From the NCBI GenBank assembly GCA_937927945.1, contig CALEYW010000014.1, positions 1 to 64,000 of the forward strand: 64,000 bases of DNA. The letters are read 5' to 3'. The notes under the pieces are model-generated. The model did not search any database, had not been told where the DNA came from, and saw nothing but the letters and a program-made list of their open reading frames with translations. The translations under genes and the position numbers were made by a program. Of the stretch, positions 27,513 to 36,464 are shown piece after piece; position 1 is the first letter of the stretch, and every line of letters begins with the position of its first letter. The stretch comes from an uncultured candidate division WPS-2 bacterium. GTDB taxonomy: Bacteria; Vulcanimicrobiota; Vulcanimicrobiia; Vulcanimicrobiales; Vulcanimicrobiaceae.

Positions 27513-28823
27513 ATGCCGTCGTCTCGAGAACCGCAACGTCGAGAACTCTATGACGTCGTCGTGTGCGGCGGCGGCGCTGCGGGCGTCGCGGCGGCGATCG
27601 GCGCCGCGCGCTGCGGCGCGCGGGTCGCGCTGCTGGAGCAGGGTCCGTTCTTGGGCGGTGCCGCAACGCGCAGCGGCGTGCTGACGTACTGCGGGTTCTG
27701 GACGCAGAGCGCGCCCGCGCAGCCGATCGTCGGCGGCGTCGGCGCCGAGGTCCTCGCGGCGCTTGTGCCGCTCGGCGGGATCACGGGACCGCTGCGCACC
27801 GAGGGGACGCGCGTCGTGATCGCGCTGATCGAAGCGGAACCGGTGAAGCTCGCACTCGATCGCCTGTGCGCACAGGCCGGGGTCGAGGTGATCCTGCACG
27901 GACGGCTCGCGGACGCGGAATCCAACGTGGACGAGGTGCACGGTGCGATCGCACTCGATCATCGCGGAAACTTCACGCTCTACGCCGCGGCGTTCGTCGA
28001 CGCGAGCGGCGAAGGCGATCTCGCCCAACGCGCGGGCGCGGCGACGCGCTACGGCGACGGTTCCGGCAACCAGCAGAGCGGGACGCTCGCCATGCGCGTG
28101 GGCGGCATCGCGCGGAATGCTGACGTCTCGCGGGACGCATGGGCCGGGGCGCTGCGCGCAGCGAAAGCGCGCGGCGTGGGGCACCTGACCAAGGAGCACG
28201 GCCTGGTCGTGCGGCTGCCGCTCAGCGGAGAAATCCTCGCGTTCCTCGCCGACGAACGTTACGACGCGCGCGACGCGCGCTCGACCGCCGCCGCGGAACG
28301 GCGCGGGCGCGAAGGGGCCTGGGCGATCGTCGAGGCGATTCGTCTGCTCCCCGGCCACGAGCGTGCGTATCTCGTCGCGACGGGCCCGGCGATCGGGACG
28401 CGCGAGTCGCGCCACGTCGTGGCCCGCACCCAGTTGCGCGGCGAGGACGTGCTCGACGCGCGCATCGGCCCCGACGCGGTCGCGCTCGGCGGCTGGCCGG
28501 TCGAACTCCATCCCGCGCCGGGATCACCGAGCATCTGGAAGCGGCTGCGCGACGACGGCGCCTACGGGATCGGGCTCGACGCGCTCCGCAGCGCAACGCA
28601 CCGCAACTTGTTCGCGGCCGGCCGGGCGATCGATGCCGATGCTGACGCTTTCGGCTCGGTCCGCGTTATGGGCACGGCGTTCGCTACGGGCCACGCCGCG
28701 GGCGTGGCGGCCGCGCTATTCGCCGATCGCGGCGCGGCGGAGGTGCACGCCGTACGTGGCGAACTGCTCCGCCAGGACGCCATTCTCGCACTCGATCCAA
28801 CAAGGAGTCCGGTGTGCCCTTAA
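27513..28823 (+). CDS. FAD-dependent oxidoreductase (FAD_oxidored family)
   Basis: Flavoprotein of 436 residues. The N-terminal dinucleotide fold is clear (VVVCGGGAAGVAAAIGAARCG), followed by LLEQGPFLGGAATRSGV, a common start in the PF12831 group. FVDASGEGDLAQRAGA gives the second FAD contact, and LFAAGRAIDADADAFGSVRVMGTAFATGHAAGVAA the C-terminal FAD motif. Substrate unknown. Its end overlaps the start of the substrate-binding-protein gene by 10 nt, so uptake and oxidation of one compound by the pair is a reasonable inference. Confidence 0.88.
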   Translation: MPSSREPQRRELYDVVVCGGGAAGVAAAIGAARCGARVALLEQGPFLGGAATRSGVLTYCGFWTQSAPAQPIVGGVGAEVLAALVPLGGITGPLRTEGTRVVIALIEAEPVKLALDRLCAQAGVEVILHGRLADAESNVDEVHGAIALDHRGNFTLYAAAFVDASGEGDLAQRAGAATRYGDGSGNQQSGTLAMRVGGIARNADVSRDAWAGALRAAKARGVGHLTKEHGLVVRLPLSGEILAFLADERYDARDARSTAAAERRGREGAWAIVEAIRLLPGHERAYLVATGPAIGTRESRHVVARTQLRGEDVLDARIGPDAVALGGWPVELHPAPGSPSIWKRLRDDGAYGIGLDALRSATHRNLFAAGRAIDADADAFGSVRVMGTAFATGHAAGVAAALFADRGAAEVHAVRGELLRQDAILALDPTRSPVCP

Positions 28824-29785
28824 CCACTCGTGCGCGTTTTCTCACGGCGGTCGCCGGCGGCATAGCCGCGAGCGCGTGGCCGACGGCGATCTTCGCGCAG
28901 ACCCGCAAGCCGCTCTCGATCGGCTACGTTCCCTCGACGTTGTTCGCGCCGGTCTTCGTCGCGGTCGAGCGCGGGTATCTGCGTGACGCCGGCTTCGAGG
29001 CGACGCTGACGCCGATCGTCGCCGGCGCCGATTCGATGTCGCTCGTCGCGCAGGGTCAGATCGACGTCGCGGCGGCGGCGCTCTCCGCCGCATTCTACAA
29101 CGCGGTCAACCGCGGGCTCGAAGTGAAGTTCGTCGCCGCGACCGGGTATCAGCCGCGCAGTGGACGGCCCTCGGCGCTGCTGATTCGCCAGGATCTCTAC
29201 GACGCGGGCCTGCGCGTCGCGGGACTGCGCGGCAAGAAGATCGGCTGGATCGGGAACATGGGCGCGGCGTCGGCGTATTACGTCGCGCGCATCCTGCGCC
29301 CGAGCGGGCTGCGCCTCACCGACATCGAGGCGGTGAACGTGGCGAATCCCGATCAGGAAGTCGCGCTCGACCGCAAAGCGATCGACGCGGTCTTCACGTC
29401 TGCGCCGTTCACCGAGTTGTTCGAACAGAAGCATCTCGGCAAGATCGTCGCGTCGCCGCCGCACGGCATTGCCGCGTCCGGCGTCTTCTTCGGCCCCTCG
29501 CTGCTGCGCAATCACGAAGCCGCGAGCGCCGTGATGACCGCCCTGCGCAAGGCGGGTGCGGAGATCGCCGGCAACGGATTCTACGACCCCGCGAACCTCG
29601 AGACGTACGCGAAGTACACGAAGCAGCCGGTCGACCTGATCAAATCCGCGCCGCGTTACGATTTCAAACCCGACCTGCGCATCGATCAGGGAACGCTCGA
29701 GGACATGCAGCGCGAGTTCCTCGCCGACAACATTCTCAAGTACACCCCGCCCCTCAATGAGGTCCGCCTGGTCGCCCGCTTCTAA
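28814..29785 (+). CDS. ABC transporter substrate-binding protein (NMT1/SsuA-ThiY type)
   Basis: Periplasmic binding protein of 323 residues with an export signal (MPLTTRARFLTAVAGGIAAS, AWPTAIFAQ; an RAR pair rather than a strict twin-arginine). The fold is of the nitrate/sulfonate/taurine/thiamine-precursor class: LSIGYVPSTLFAPVFVAVERGYLRDAG, then GQIDVAAAALSAAFYNAVNRG and the GKKIGWIGNMGAASAYYVARIL hinge. No ATPase or permease gene is adjacent, so it is an orphan. GTG 28814 lies within the 3' end of the FAD oxidoreductase gene. Confidence 0.88.
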   Translation: MPLTTRARFLTAVAGGIAASAWPTAIFAQTRKPLSIGYVPSTLFAPVFVAVERGYLRDAGFEATLTPIVAGADSMSLVAQGQIDVAAAALSAAFYNAVNRGLEVKFVAATGYQPRSGRPSALLIRQDLYDAGLRVAGLRGKKIGWIGNMGAASAYYVARILRPSGLRLTDIEAVNVANPDQEVALDRKAIDAVFTSAPFTELFEQKHLGKIVASPPHGIAASGVFFGPSLLRNHEAASAVMTALRKAGAEIAGNGFYDPANLETYAKYTKQPVDLIKSAPRYDFKPDLRIDQGTLEDMQREFLADNILKYTPPLNEVRLVARF

Positions 29786-29821
29786 CGTGTGGAGGATTTT
29801 TCGCGATTCGCCTTTCCGGTA

Positions 29822-29837
29822 GGTCCCGAAAGGGACC
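29822..29837 (+). terminator. GAAA-capped hairpin before pntAA
   Basis: Perfect 6-bp stem GGTCCC/GGGACC closed by a GAAA tetraloop, in the 80-bp gap between the binding-protein gene and pntAA. No U-tract follows. It may be a weak terminator or an mRNA-stabilising 5' hairpin for the transhydrogenase operon. Confidence 0.35.
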
Positions 29838-29865
29838 GGCCGGTCGGATTGCGATAAAGCCCGGG

Positions 29866-31002
29866 ATGAAGATCGCCGTCCCGAAGGAGCGCGCGCCCGG
29901 AGAGCGCCGAGTCGCGCTCGTGCCCGACGTCGTCGCGAAGTTGGTCGCCGCCGGGCACACCGTCACCGTCGAGCGCGGCGCGGGCAGCGCCGCGTTCTAC
30001 CCGGACGAGGCGTACGCCAATGCGGGCGCCGCGCTCGCCGACGGCAACGCCGTGTACGACGGAGCCGAGATCGTCGCGCGCGTCGCGAAGCCGAACGATG
30101 ACGAGGTCGCGGCGATCCCGCGCGGCGCGACGCTGATCGGGCTGCTGTCACCGCTCGGTGACCCCGCGTCGGTCGAGCGCTACGCGCGCGCCGGACTCTC
30201 CGCGCTCGCGATGGAGCTGATCCCACGCACGACGCTCGCCCAGGCGATGGACGCGCTCTCCTCGCAGGCGTCGATCGCCGGCTACAAGGCCGTCATCCTC
30301 GCGGCGGAGACGCTGCCGAAGTATTTCCCGATGCTGACGACCGCCGCCGGGACGGTGCAGCCGGCGAAAGCGCTCGTGATCGGCGCGGGCGTCGCCGGAC
30401 TGCAAGCGATCGGCACGGCGCGCCGCCTCGGCGCGGCCGTCACCGGATACGACGCGCGCTCGGCGGTGAAAGAACAAGTCCAATCCCTCGGCGCGAAATT
30501 CCTCGAAATACCGGGGATCGAAGCGACCGGGCAGGGCGGTTACGCGCGCGAGCTGACGCCCGAAGAGATCGCGATCCAACGCGCCGCGATGGTCAAGGCG
30601 ATCGGCGGATCCGACGTCGTGATCACGACCGCCGCAGTGCCTGGACGCAAGGCGCCGGTACTGGTGACGGCCGAGGCGATCGCCGCGATGGCGCCCGGAA
30701 GCGTGATCGTCGATCTCGCCGCGGAGACCGGCGGCAACTCCGAGCTGACGCGGCCTGGCGAGACGGTGGTCAGCGAGAACGGCGTCAGCATCCTGGGCGT
30801 GCTCAACCTGCCGGCGACCGTTCCGACGCACGCGAGCCAACTCTACGCCCGCAATATCCAGGCGCTGCTGACCTATCTCATTCGCGACGGAGCGCTCGCG
30901 CTCGATGCGGACGATGAGATCGCGCGCGGCGCGACGATCGTGCGCTCCGGAGAGATCGTGCACGAACCGACCAAAGCCGCCCTGACCGGAGGAGCCGCGT
31001 GA
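29866..31002 (+). CDS. pntAA: NAD(P) transhydrogenase subunit alpha, part 1
   Basis: NAD(H)-binding domain I of the proton-translocating transhydrogenase, 378 residues. It begins MKIAVPKERAPGERRVALVP. It contains SSQASIAGYKAVILAAETLPKYFPMLTTAAGTVQPAKALVIGAGVAGLQAIGTA with the dinucleotide motif GAGVAG, and the flexible RQD-loop region appears as YDARSAVKEQVQS. ETGGN follows in the C-terminal part. Reaction: NADH + NADP+ with inward proton movement gives NAD+ + NADPH. Three-polypeptide arrangement as in Rhodospirillum. The next start, GTG or ATG at 30999, overlaps the stop. Confidence 0.96.
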   Translation: MKIAVPKERAPGERRVALVPDVVAKLVAAGHTVTVERGAGSAAFYPDEAYANAGAALADGNAVYDGAEIVARVAKPNDDEVAAIPRGATLIGLLSPLGDPASVERYARAGLSALAMELIPRTTLAQAMDALSSQASIAGYKAVILAAETLPKYFPMLTTAAGTVQPAKALVIGAGVAGLQAIGTARRLGAAVTGYDARSAVKEQVQSLGAKFLEIPGIEATGQGGYARELTPEEIAIQRAAMVKAIGGSDVVITTAAVPGRKAPVLVTAEAIAAMAPGSVIVDLAAETGGNSELTRPGETVVSENGVSILGVLNLPATVPTHASQLYARNIQALLTYLIRDGALALDADDEIARGATIVRSGEIVHEPTKAALTGGAA

Positions 31003-31316
31003 CCGTCCATCTGTTGACCGAGCTCACAGTGTTCATCCTGGCCCTCTTCGTCGGGCTCGAAGTGATCTCGCGCGTACCGACCATGCTGCACACGCCGCTG
31101 ATGTCGGCGACGAACGCGATCCACGGGATCGTGCTCGTCGGGGCGATCCTCGTCGCGGGCACGGCCGACGCGCCGTTCAACGCGATCGTGAGCTTCATCT
31201 TGGTGCTGCTGGCATCGCTGAACGTCTTCGGCGGCTACACGGTGACGGAACGAATGCTCGAGATGTTCCGGCCGAAAGTACAGGCGTCCAAGGCGCCGAC
31301 GGACGGTACCCCGTGA
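30999..31316 (+). CDS. pntAB: NAD(P) transhydrogenase subunit alpha, part 2 (membrane)
   Basis: A 105-residue membrane subunit with three transmembrane helices: LTVFILALFVGLEVI, IHGIVLVGAILVAG and IVSFILVLLASLNVFGGY. The conserved VP.MLHTPLMSATNAIHGIV motif and the ending GGYTVTERMLEMF are diagnostic. Forms part of the proton channel with PntB. Starts inside the end of pntAA and ends overlapping pntB, 4 nt each. Confidence 0.96.
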   Translation: MTVHLLTELTVFILALFVGLEVISRVPTMLHTPLMSATNAIHGIVLVGAILVAGTADAPFNAIVSFILVLLASLNVFGGYTVTERMLEMFRPKVQASKAPTDGTP

Positions 31317-32716
31317 CGGTCGATACCACGGCCGCGAGTTGGGTCGACGTCGCGTATCTGATCACCGCGATCTGTTTCATCTTCGGCCTGCGCTTTCTGA
31401 GCTCGCCGAAGACGGCGCGCCTGGGGAACCGGATCAGCGCCGTCGGCATGCTGATCGCGGTCGTGGCGACCCTCAGCCAAGGGATCGTCAACTGGTGGGT
31501 GCTCGGCTCCGCGCTGATCGTCGGCGCGGCGATCGGAATCGTCTCGGCGCAGCGCGTGAAGATGACCGCGATGCCGCAGATGGTCGCGATCTTCAACGGC
31601 GCCGGCGGCGGCGCGGCCGCGCTGGTCGCGGCGGGCGAGCTGCTCAAGGTCTTCAACGCGGGCGGCACGCCGACGCAGGACGTCTCGTTCACGTCGGTGC
31701 TCTCGGCGGTGATCGGATCGATCTCGTTCGCCGGCTCGATCATCGCGTTCCTCAAGCTGCAAGAGGTGATGACGGGCCGTCCGATCACCTATCCCGGCCA
31801 GCAGATCGTCAACGCGCTGATCGCGCTCGTGATCGTGGTCGGCTGGGGCCTCGTCGTCGCCAACGTTCCGAACTCGCTGGAATACTTCTGGATCGTGCTG
31901 GCGGCGTCGTTCGTGCTCGGGATCCTCTTCGTGCTGCCGATCGGCGGCGCGGACATGCCGGTCGTCATCTCGCTGCTCAACTCGTTCACCGGTCTCGCCG
32001 CAGCGTCGACCGGGTTCGTGCTCGGCAACAACGTGCTGATCATCGCGGGCGCATTGGTCGGCGCGTCGGGAACGCTGCTGACCGTGTTGATGGGCAAAGC
32101 GATGAACCGCTCCGTCACCAACGTGCTCTTCGGCGCGTTCGGCGCGGTGAAGACGACGACCGCAGGGGGCGCGGCGAAGGAGCACAACGTCCGTTCCGTC
32201 ACCGCCGGCGACGTCGCCGCGATGCTCGCCTACGCGAATCAAGTGATTATCGTCCCGGGCTACGGGATGGCGGTCGCGCAGGCGCAGCACTCGATCCGCG
32301 AGCTCGAAGACGTGCTCGAAAAGCGCGGCGTCGAGGTCAAGTACGCGATCCACCCGGTCGCCGGCCGCATGCCGGGCCACATGAACGTGCTGCTCGCCGA
32401 AGCGAACGTGCCGTACACGTCGCTCTACGACATGGACGACATCAATCCCGAGTTCGAGCGCACCGACGTCGCGCTCGTCGTCGGCGCGAACGACGTCACC
32501 AATCCCGCCGCGCGCACCGACAAGAACAGCCCGATCTACGGCATGCCGATCCTCGACGTCGACAAAGCCGCCAACGTCGTCGTCCTCAAGCGCTCGATGG
32601 CCTCGGGCTTCGCCGGGATCGACAACCCGCTCTTCGACGACCCCAAAACCGTCATGCTCTTCGGCGACGCGAAGAAGTCGATCGACGGCGTCGTCGCGGG
32701 GGTGAAGGCGCTGTAG
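31313..32716 (+). CDS. pntB: NAD(P) transhydrogenase subunit beta
   Basis: Subunit beta, 467 residues: about nine transmembrane helices (residues 10-265), then the NADP(H)-binding domain III. Domain III shows VIIVPGYGMAVAQAQHSIREL (the NADP fold), HPVAGRMPGHMNVLLAEA, and DINPEFERTDVALVVGANDVTNPAAR. GTG 31313 overlaps pntAB by 4 nt. Completes pntAA-AB-B. In an aerobe it supplies NADPH or balances the pyridine nucleotide pools fed by the dehydrogenases nearby. Confidence 0.97.
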   Translation: MTVDTTAASWVDVAYLITAICFIFGLRFLSSPKTARLGNRISAVGMLIAVVATLSQGIVNWWVLGSALIVGAAIGIVSAQRVKMTAMPQMVAIFNGAGGGAAALVAAGELLKVFNAGGTPTQDVSFTSVLSAVIGSISFAGSIIAFLKLQEVMTGRPITYPGQQIVNALIALVIVVGWGLVVANVPNSLEYFWIVLAASFVLGILFVLPIGGADMPVVISLLNSFTGLAAASTGFVLGNNVLIIAGALVGASGTLLTVLMGKAMNRSVTNVLFGAFGAVKTTTAGGAAKEHNVRSVTAGDVAAMLAYANQVIIVPGYGMAVAQAQHSIRELEDVLEKRGVEVKYAIHPVAGRMPGHMNVLLAEANVPYTSLYDMDDINPEFERTDVALVVGANDVTNPAARTDKNSPIYGMPILDVDKAANVVVLKRSMASGFAGIDNPLFDDPKTVMLFGDAKKSIDGVVAGVKAL

Positions 32717-32741
32717 GTTCCCAACGTCGGGATGCGCGCCC

Positions 32742-32767
32742 CCGTCACGCCGAGCTCGGGGTGACGG
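32742..32767. terminator. Hairpin between pntB and the convergent gene
   Basis: Arms CCGTCAC (32742-32748) and GTGACGG (32761-32767) with a nested CGAGCTCG palindrome, 25 nt past pntB and just beyond the end of the opposing gene. Suited to act as a two-way terminator. The text is related to the element at 87-116. Confidence 0.45.
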
Positions 32768-32774
32768 TTACTGA

Positions 32775-33410
32775 CTAATTTTCGTTGTCTCGGGTTTCCC
32801 GCATCGCGGCGATCCCGCCGGCCGCGTCTTTCATCACCTGCGTGAAGAGGACGGCGTCGCTCTGCGCCCAGCCGTTCACGCGGCGGGCGCAGCCGGCCAC
32901 CGTGTCGGCGAGGCCGGGCACCGGCGCGAGGTCGGCGCGCGCGACGCCGCCGTGCAGCGAGGTGCCGATCGTGCCGAGCAAGCCCGTCTGCTCGTGCGGC
33001 ACGATGAGACCGAGCGCGAGTGCTTCGGTGTAGGCAGCGCTCAGGACGACGGTGCACGGGTCCAGCGACCGCGCGCCGATCCAGGCTTTCACGACGTCGC
33101 TCACGCTGCGCGCATTCGACGTCGCGCAGGCGTAGACGCGTGCGGCCGCGTCCGTTTCCCCGGCGGAATACGGCTGGGTCGTGCGCGCCACGCCGGCCCA
33201 GGTCGACGTGATGAACAACACCTTCGAATGGGCGAGCGCGAGCGTCAGCACGCCCCGCTCGCGCAGGTCGAACAACGTCGCCGTAAACAGGGTCGCGGCG
33301 AGATCCGATGCGTTGACCGGCCGCTCCCCGCCGACCGGATGGACGCCGAAGCGGACCGGCGGGAGGATCTGCGCGGCGGCCAGATAGGCCAGCACGAAGG
33401 GTGACTTCAC
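32775..33410 (-). CDS. Hypothetical protein, 211 aa
   Basis: From GTG 33410 the 211-residue product starts MKSPFVLAYLAAAQILPPVRFGV. The region ASDLAATLFTATLFDLRERGVLTLALAHSKVLFI is helical and vaguely like GPP34-type lipid-binding proteins, but the match is too weak for a name. The C-terminal half has SDVVKAWIGA and LLGTIGTSLHGG. No convincing signal peptide or membrane helix. An ORF extension to 33599 would run antisense to the phosphoesterase gene and is not believed. Confidence 0.55.
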   Translation of the reverse strand: MKSPFVLAYLAAAQILPPVRFGVHPVGGERPVNASDLAATLFTATLFDLRERGVLTLALAHSKVLFITSTWAGVARTTQPYSAGETDAAARVYACATSNARSVSDVVKAWIGARSLDPCTVVLSAAYTEALALGLIVPHEQTGLLGTIGTSLHGGVARADLAPVPGLADTVAGCARRVNGWAQSDAVLFTQVMKDAAGGIAAMRETRDNEN

Positions 33411-33486
33411 GATGCCGCGAGCGTAACAACGATCGCCCGCAGCCGGAATAGGGGAAAACCCGCAACATTTCCGCACTCCAGAGGGG

Positions 33487-34635
33487 ATGCTGGCCGCCGC
33501 CGTCCTCTCCGCTTGGCTCCAATACGCGGCCGACGGGAAACCGCATGTCCGCGCGATCGCGACCGCGGCCTGCCCGAGCGCCGTCACCGAGCGCGGCACG
33601 TTGCCGATGCGGGAGCGCGCTGCGACAACCGACGCGTTCCCCGACCTCGTGTGCGACGTCGAAGTCCCGCCCGGCGTTCGTCATCTTCGCGTCGGCGACC
33701 GCCCTTTGCCGGCGCCGGCGCACGACCCGCGCACCGTCGTCGTGTTCGGCGACACCGGCTGCAGCATCGGTCCGCTCCTCGCGCAGGCCTGCGACGACCC
33801 GGTGAAGTGGCCGTTCGCCGGGGTCGCGCGGACTGTCGCGGCGCTGCATCCGGATTTGGTGATCCACGTCGGCGACTACCTCTACCGCGAGCATGCGTGT
33901 CCGCTCTTGGCCGACTGCAAGGGCAGCCCGCACGGCGACGACGCCGCGGCCTGGAACGCCGACTGGTTCGCGCCGGCGGAGCCGCTGTTCGCCGCCGCGC
34001 CGCTGGTGCTGATCCGCGGCAATCACGAAGAGTGCCGGCGCAGCGGTACCGGCTGGTTTCGCTACCTCGACCCGCACCCGGCGACCGAGTGCGCCGACGC
34101 GACCGAACCGTATGCGATCGACTTCGGCAGCCTGCGGCTCGTCGCGTTCGATTCCGCCGTCGCCGACGATCGCAGCGTCGACGCGGAGCGCACGACGCTC
34201 TACCGGCGGCAGTTCGCGCGCGCTCGCGAACTCGCCGGCGGCGCGCGGGCGGCCTGGTTCGTGACGCACCGGCCGCCGTACACCAACGCCGACGAACGCG
34301 CCGCGCTTGGCGAGGAGCTCGGGCCGTTCGACGCCGTGCTCGCCGGACACATCCACAACTTCACGGCGATGAACGTCGACGGCCACCCGCCGCTGCTGAT
34401 CAACGGGACCGGCGGGGCACCGCTCACACCGTACTTCGGCCTGCTCCTCGCCTTCGGCATCGGCGACCTCAAGGTCGCAGGAGAGATCTTCGGCACGGCG
34501 CAGTTCGGGTTCGGGGTCTACACGCGAACGGGTATGGGCTGGACGATCTCGCTGCGCGATCCTGCCGGTATCGAACGCGCGCGCTGCGCCCTTGCCAACC
34601 GCGTCGTTCGTTGCCGCCCGGAGGCCGCCTCATGA
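33487..34635 (+). CDS. Metallophosphoesterase (first of a tandem pair)
   Basis: Calcineurin-like phosphoesterase of 382 residues. After an N-terminal beta region (to about 75) come the metal motifs: VVVFGDTGC, IHVGDYLYRE, GNHEEC, VTHRPPY and AGHIHNF, i.e. the D..., GD...R/H, GNHE, H and GHxH set of the superfamily. Cys pairs around CPLLADC and ECADA suggest an oxidising compartment, and the short hydrophobic N-terminus (MLAAAVLSAWLQYA) may be an atypical export signal. The next gene is a clear duplicate. Substrate unknown. Confidence 0.85.
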   Translation: MLAAAVLSAWLQYAADGKPHVRAIATAACPSAVTERGTLPMRERAATTDAFPDLVCDVEVPPGVRHLRVGDRPLPAPAHDPRTVVVFGDTGCSIGPLLAQACDDPVKWPFAGVARTVAALHPDLVIHVGDYLYREHACPLLADCKGSPHGDDAAAWNADWFAPAEPLFAAAPLVLIRGNHEECRRSGTGWFRYLDPHPATECADATEPYAIDFGSLRLVAFDSAVADDRSVDAERTTLYRRQFARARELAGGARAAWFVTHRPPYTNADERAALGEELGPFDAVLAGHIHNFTAMNVDGHPPLLINGTGGAPLTPYFGLLLAFGIGDLKVAGEIFGTAQFGFGVYTRTGMGWTISLRDPAGIERARCALANRVVRCRPEAAS

Positions 34636-35804
34636 TCCTCGCCGCCGTTCTTTCCGTGTGGCTGCAGTATGCCGCCGACGGCCAGCCGCACGCGCGCGCG
34701 CTGGTCACCCAGACGTGTCCCGTGGTGACGCTCGGAAGCCGAACACTTCCGATGCACCAGCGCGCACCGCTCGACATGGCGCACGACTTCGACGACGCCG
34801 TCTGCGAAGCGACGCTGCCGGCGAACGCGACGAACGTGCGCATCGAAGGGCACCGCCTTCCATCGCCGCCGAAAACGGTGAACACCATCGTCGTGTTCGG
34901 CGACACCGGCTGCCGCATGAAAGGCGGCGAGCAGCAGAACTGCGGCGACATCGCGTCGTGGCCCTTTCCGCGCATCGCGCGCACGATCGCGCGCATGCAC
35001 CCCGACCTCGCGATCCACGTCGGCGACTACTACTATCGCGAGGACAACTGTCCGACCGAGATCAAAGGCTGCATCAACTACTGGGGTGACACGAGCACGT
35101 CGTGGATGGCGGACTGGTTCGAACCCGCCGCGCCGCTGTTCGCAAGCGTCCCGCTGATCCTGACGCGCGGCAACCACGAGGATTGTTACCGGGGCGGTGC
35201 CGCCTGGTTCCGGTACCTCGAGCCGAGCGAGCGGCTCGCCTGTCCGAACCCGCTCACCGCCGCCGACGGCACGCCGCCGTATGCCGTCGCGCTCGACCGC
35301 TTGCGGCTCGTCATGATCGATTCCGCTACCGACGCGAGCGACGCGACGGCCGATCCGGCACGTGTCGCATACTATCAGGGCGCGTTCGATGCGGCGCCCG
35401 GACTCGCGGCGCCGGCCGGCGGCAACTCCTGGATCGTCACTCATCGCCCACCGTACGCGAACGCGAACATAACGGCGGTGATCCAGCCGAAGCCGGCCGA
35501 CGTCACGCCGTTCGACGCGGTGCTCGCGGGTCACGTTCACGACTTCGCCGCGATGAACCTCAGCGGCTACCCGCCGCTGATCGTGAACGGGGAGGGCGGC
35601 GACGAGCTCGACGAGGCGAACGCGACGCAAGAGTATGTGGCCGCGAACAAGTTCGCGCTCGCCAAGCCCGACCCGTTCGCCAGCAAACAATTCGGCTTCG
35701 CGGTTTACACGCGCACGTTCGCCGGCTGGTCGATCTCGCTGCGCGACCCGAACGGAATCGAGCGCAGGCGCTGCACGCTCTCGCACCGTCAGGTGAGTTG
35801 CTGA
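34632..35804 (+). CDS. Metallophosphoesterase (second of a tandem pair)
   Basis: A 390-residue paralogue of the previous gene along its whole length: MILAAVLSVWLQYAADGQPH against MLAAAVLSAWLQYAADGKPH, shared VVFGDTGC, HVGDYYYRE, GNHEDC, VTHRPPYAN, AGHVHDF and an identical-style ending (GW.ISLRDP.GIER.RC). It has an extra loop (INYWGDTSTSWM) and lacks the insert before the first copy's end. The ATG overlaps the first stop (ATGA). Likely arose by local duplication and is coexpressed. Confidence 0.86.
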   Translation: MILAAVLSVWLQYAADGQPHARALVTQTCPVVTLGSRTLPMHQRAPLDMAHDFDDAVCEATLPANATNVRIEGHRLPSPPKTVNTIVVFGDTGCRMKGGEQQNCGDIASWPFPRIARTIARMHPDLAIHVGDYYYREDNCPTEIKGCINYWGDTSTSWMADWFEPAAPLFASVPLILTRGNHEDCYRGGAAWFRYLEPSERLACPNPLTAADGTPPYAVALDRLRLVMIDSATDASDATADPARVAYYQGAFDAAPGLAAPAGGNSWIVTHRPPYANANITAVIQPKPADVTPFDAVLAGHVHDFAAMNLSGYPPLIVNGEGGDELDEANATQEYVAANKFALAKPDPFASKQFGFAVYTRTFAGWSISLRDPNGIERRRCTLSHRQVSC

Positions 35805-35806
35805 CG

Positions 35807-36190
35807 ATGCTGCTCTCGCACGTCGACATGCGCGTCCGCGACCGCGTCAAATCGGCCGAATTCTACGACGCCTTCTTGAACCTGCTGGGCGCCGTGATGG
35901 ACGTCGGTCCGACGTTCACGACCTGGGAGATCCGCCCCGCCGACGCGCCCGAGGATTGGCAGGCGCCGAACTGGTTCGGGATCGTCGAAGACCCGAACAC
36001 CTCACCGAACGAGCATCGGATCGCCTTCCTCGCGCCGTCGCGCGGCACGGTCGACGCGATCGCGACGTACCTGCCGGTGATCGGCGCACGGGCGATCGAG
36101 ATGCCGCACGAAGCGTACGGCCCGCGCTACTACGCCTGCTTCTTCGAAGACCTCGACGGCAACAAACTCGAGATCGTCGCGCTCGATTAG
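35807..36190 (+). CDS. VOC/glyoxalase-family protein
   Basis: A 127-residue vicinal-oxygen-chelate protein: LLSHVDMRVRDRVKSAEFYDAFLNLLGA is the first beta-alpha-beta unit and YGPRYYACFFEDLDGNKLEIVALD the last, with potential metal ligands His (LSHVD), His (NEHRIAF) and Glu (KLEIVA). ATG 35807 lies 2 nt after the phosphoesterase stop, making a three-gene operon. The substrate cannot be told. Confidence 0.85.
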   Translation: MLLSHVDMRVRDRVKSAEFYDAFLNLLGAVMDVGPTFTTWEIRPADAPEDWQAPNWFGIVEDPNTSPNEHRIAFLAPSRGTVDAIATYLPVIGARAIEMPHEAYGPRYYACFFEDLDGNKLEIVALD

Positions 36191-36441
36191 CGCCCCCAGC
36201 TGTCGAGGATGTTCGAGAGAAATGCCAGCGCCGCCAGGCCCAGCATGCCGATGCTGGCCAGGCCGTTGGCTCCGTAGTTGAGCGGGACCGACGCGACCAT
36301 CGCGATCGCCGCGATCAGCGTGAGGATCTTCGAGCGCCGGGAGAAGCGGCCGAACCGGTTGCGCGACATCACGAGGTAGAAGACGAAATAGACGAGCCCG
36401 CCCAGTTCGAACGGTATCCCGGATCGGAGCAAAGCATCCAC
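36187..36441 (-). CDS. Small membrane protein, 84 aa
   Basis: Two or three hydrophobic stretches (FELGGLVYFVFYLVMS, ILTLIAAIAMVASVPL, LASIGMLGLAALAFL) joined by a basic loop RNRFGRFSRRS. GTG 36441 is preferred; an ATG at 36492 would overlap the upstream gene by 28 nt. The stop overlaps the convergent VOC gene stop within TTAG. Family not recognised. Confidence 0.55.
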   Translation of the reverse strand: MDALLRSGIPFELGGLVYFVFYLVMSRNRFGRFSRRSKILTLIAAIAMVASVPLNYGANGLASIGMLGLAALAFLSNILDSWGR

Positions 36442-36464
36442 GCCAACCGCCTTCGCGCGCGCCG

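Noticed and set aside
32775..33410. Naming the 211-aa protein as GPP34 family
   Set aside because: Only a vague helical resemblance by eye; an HMM search would be needed.
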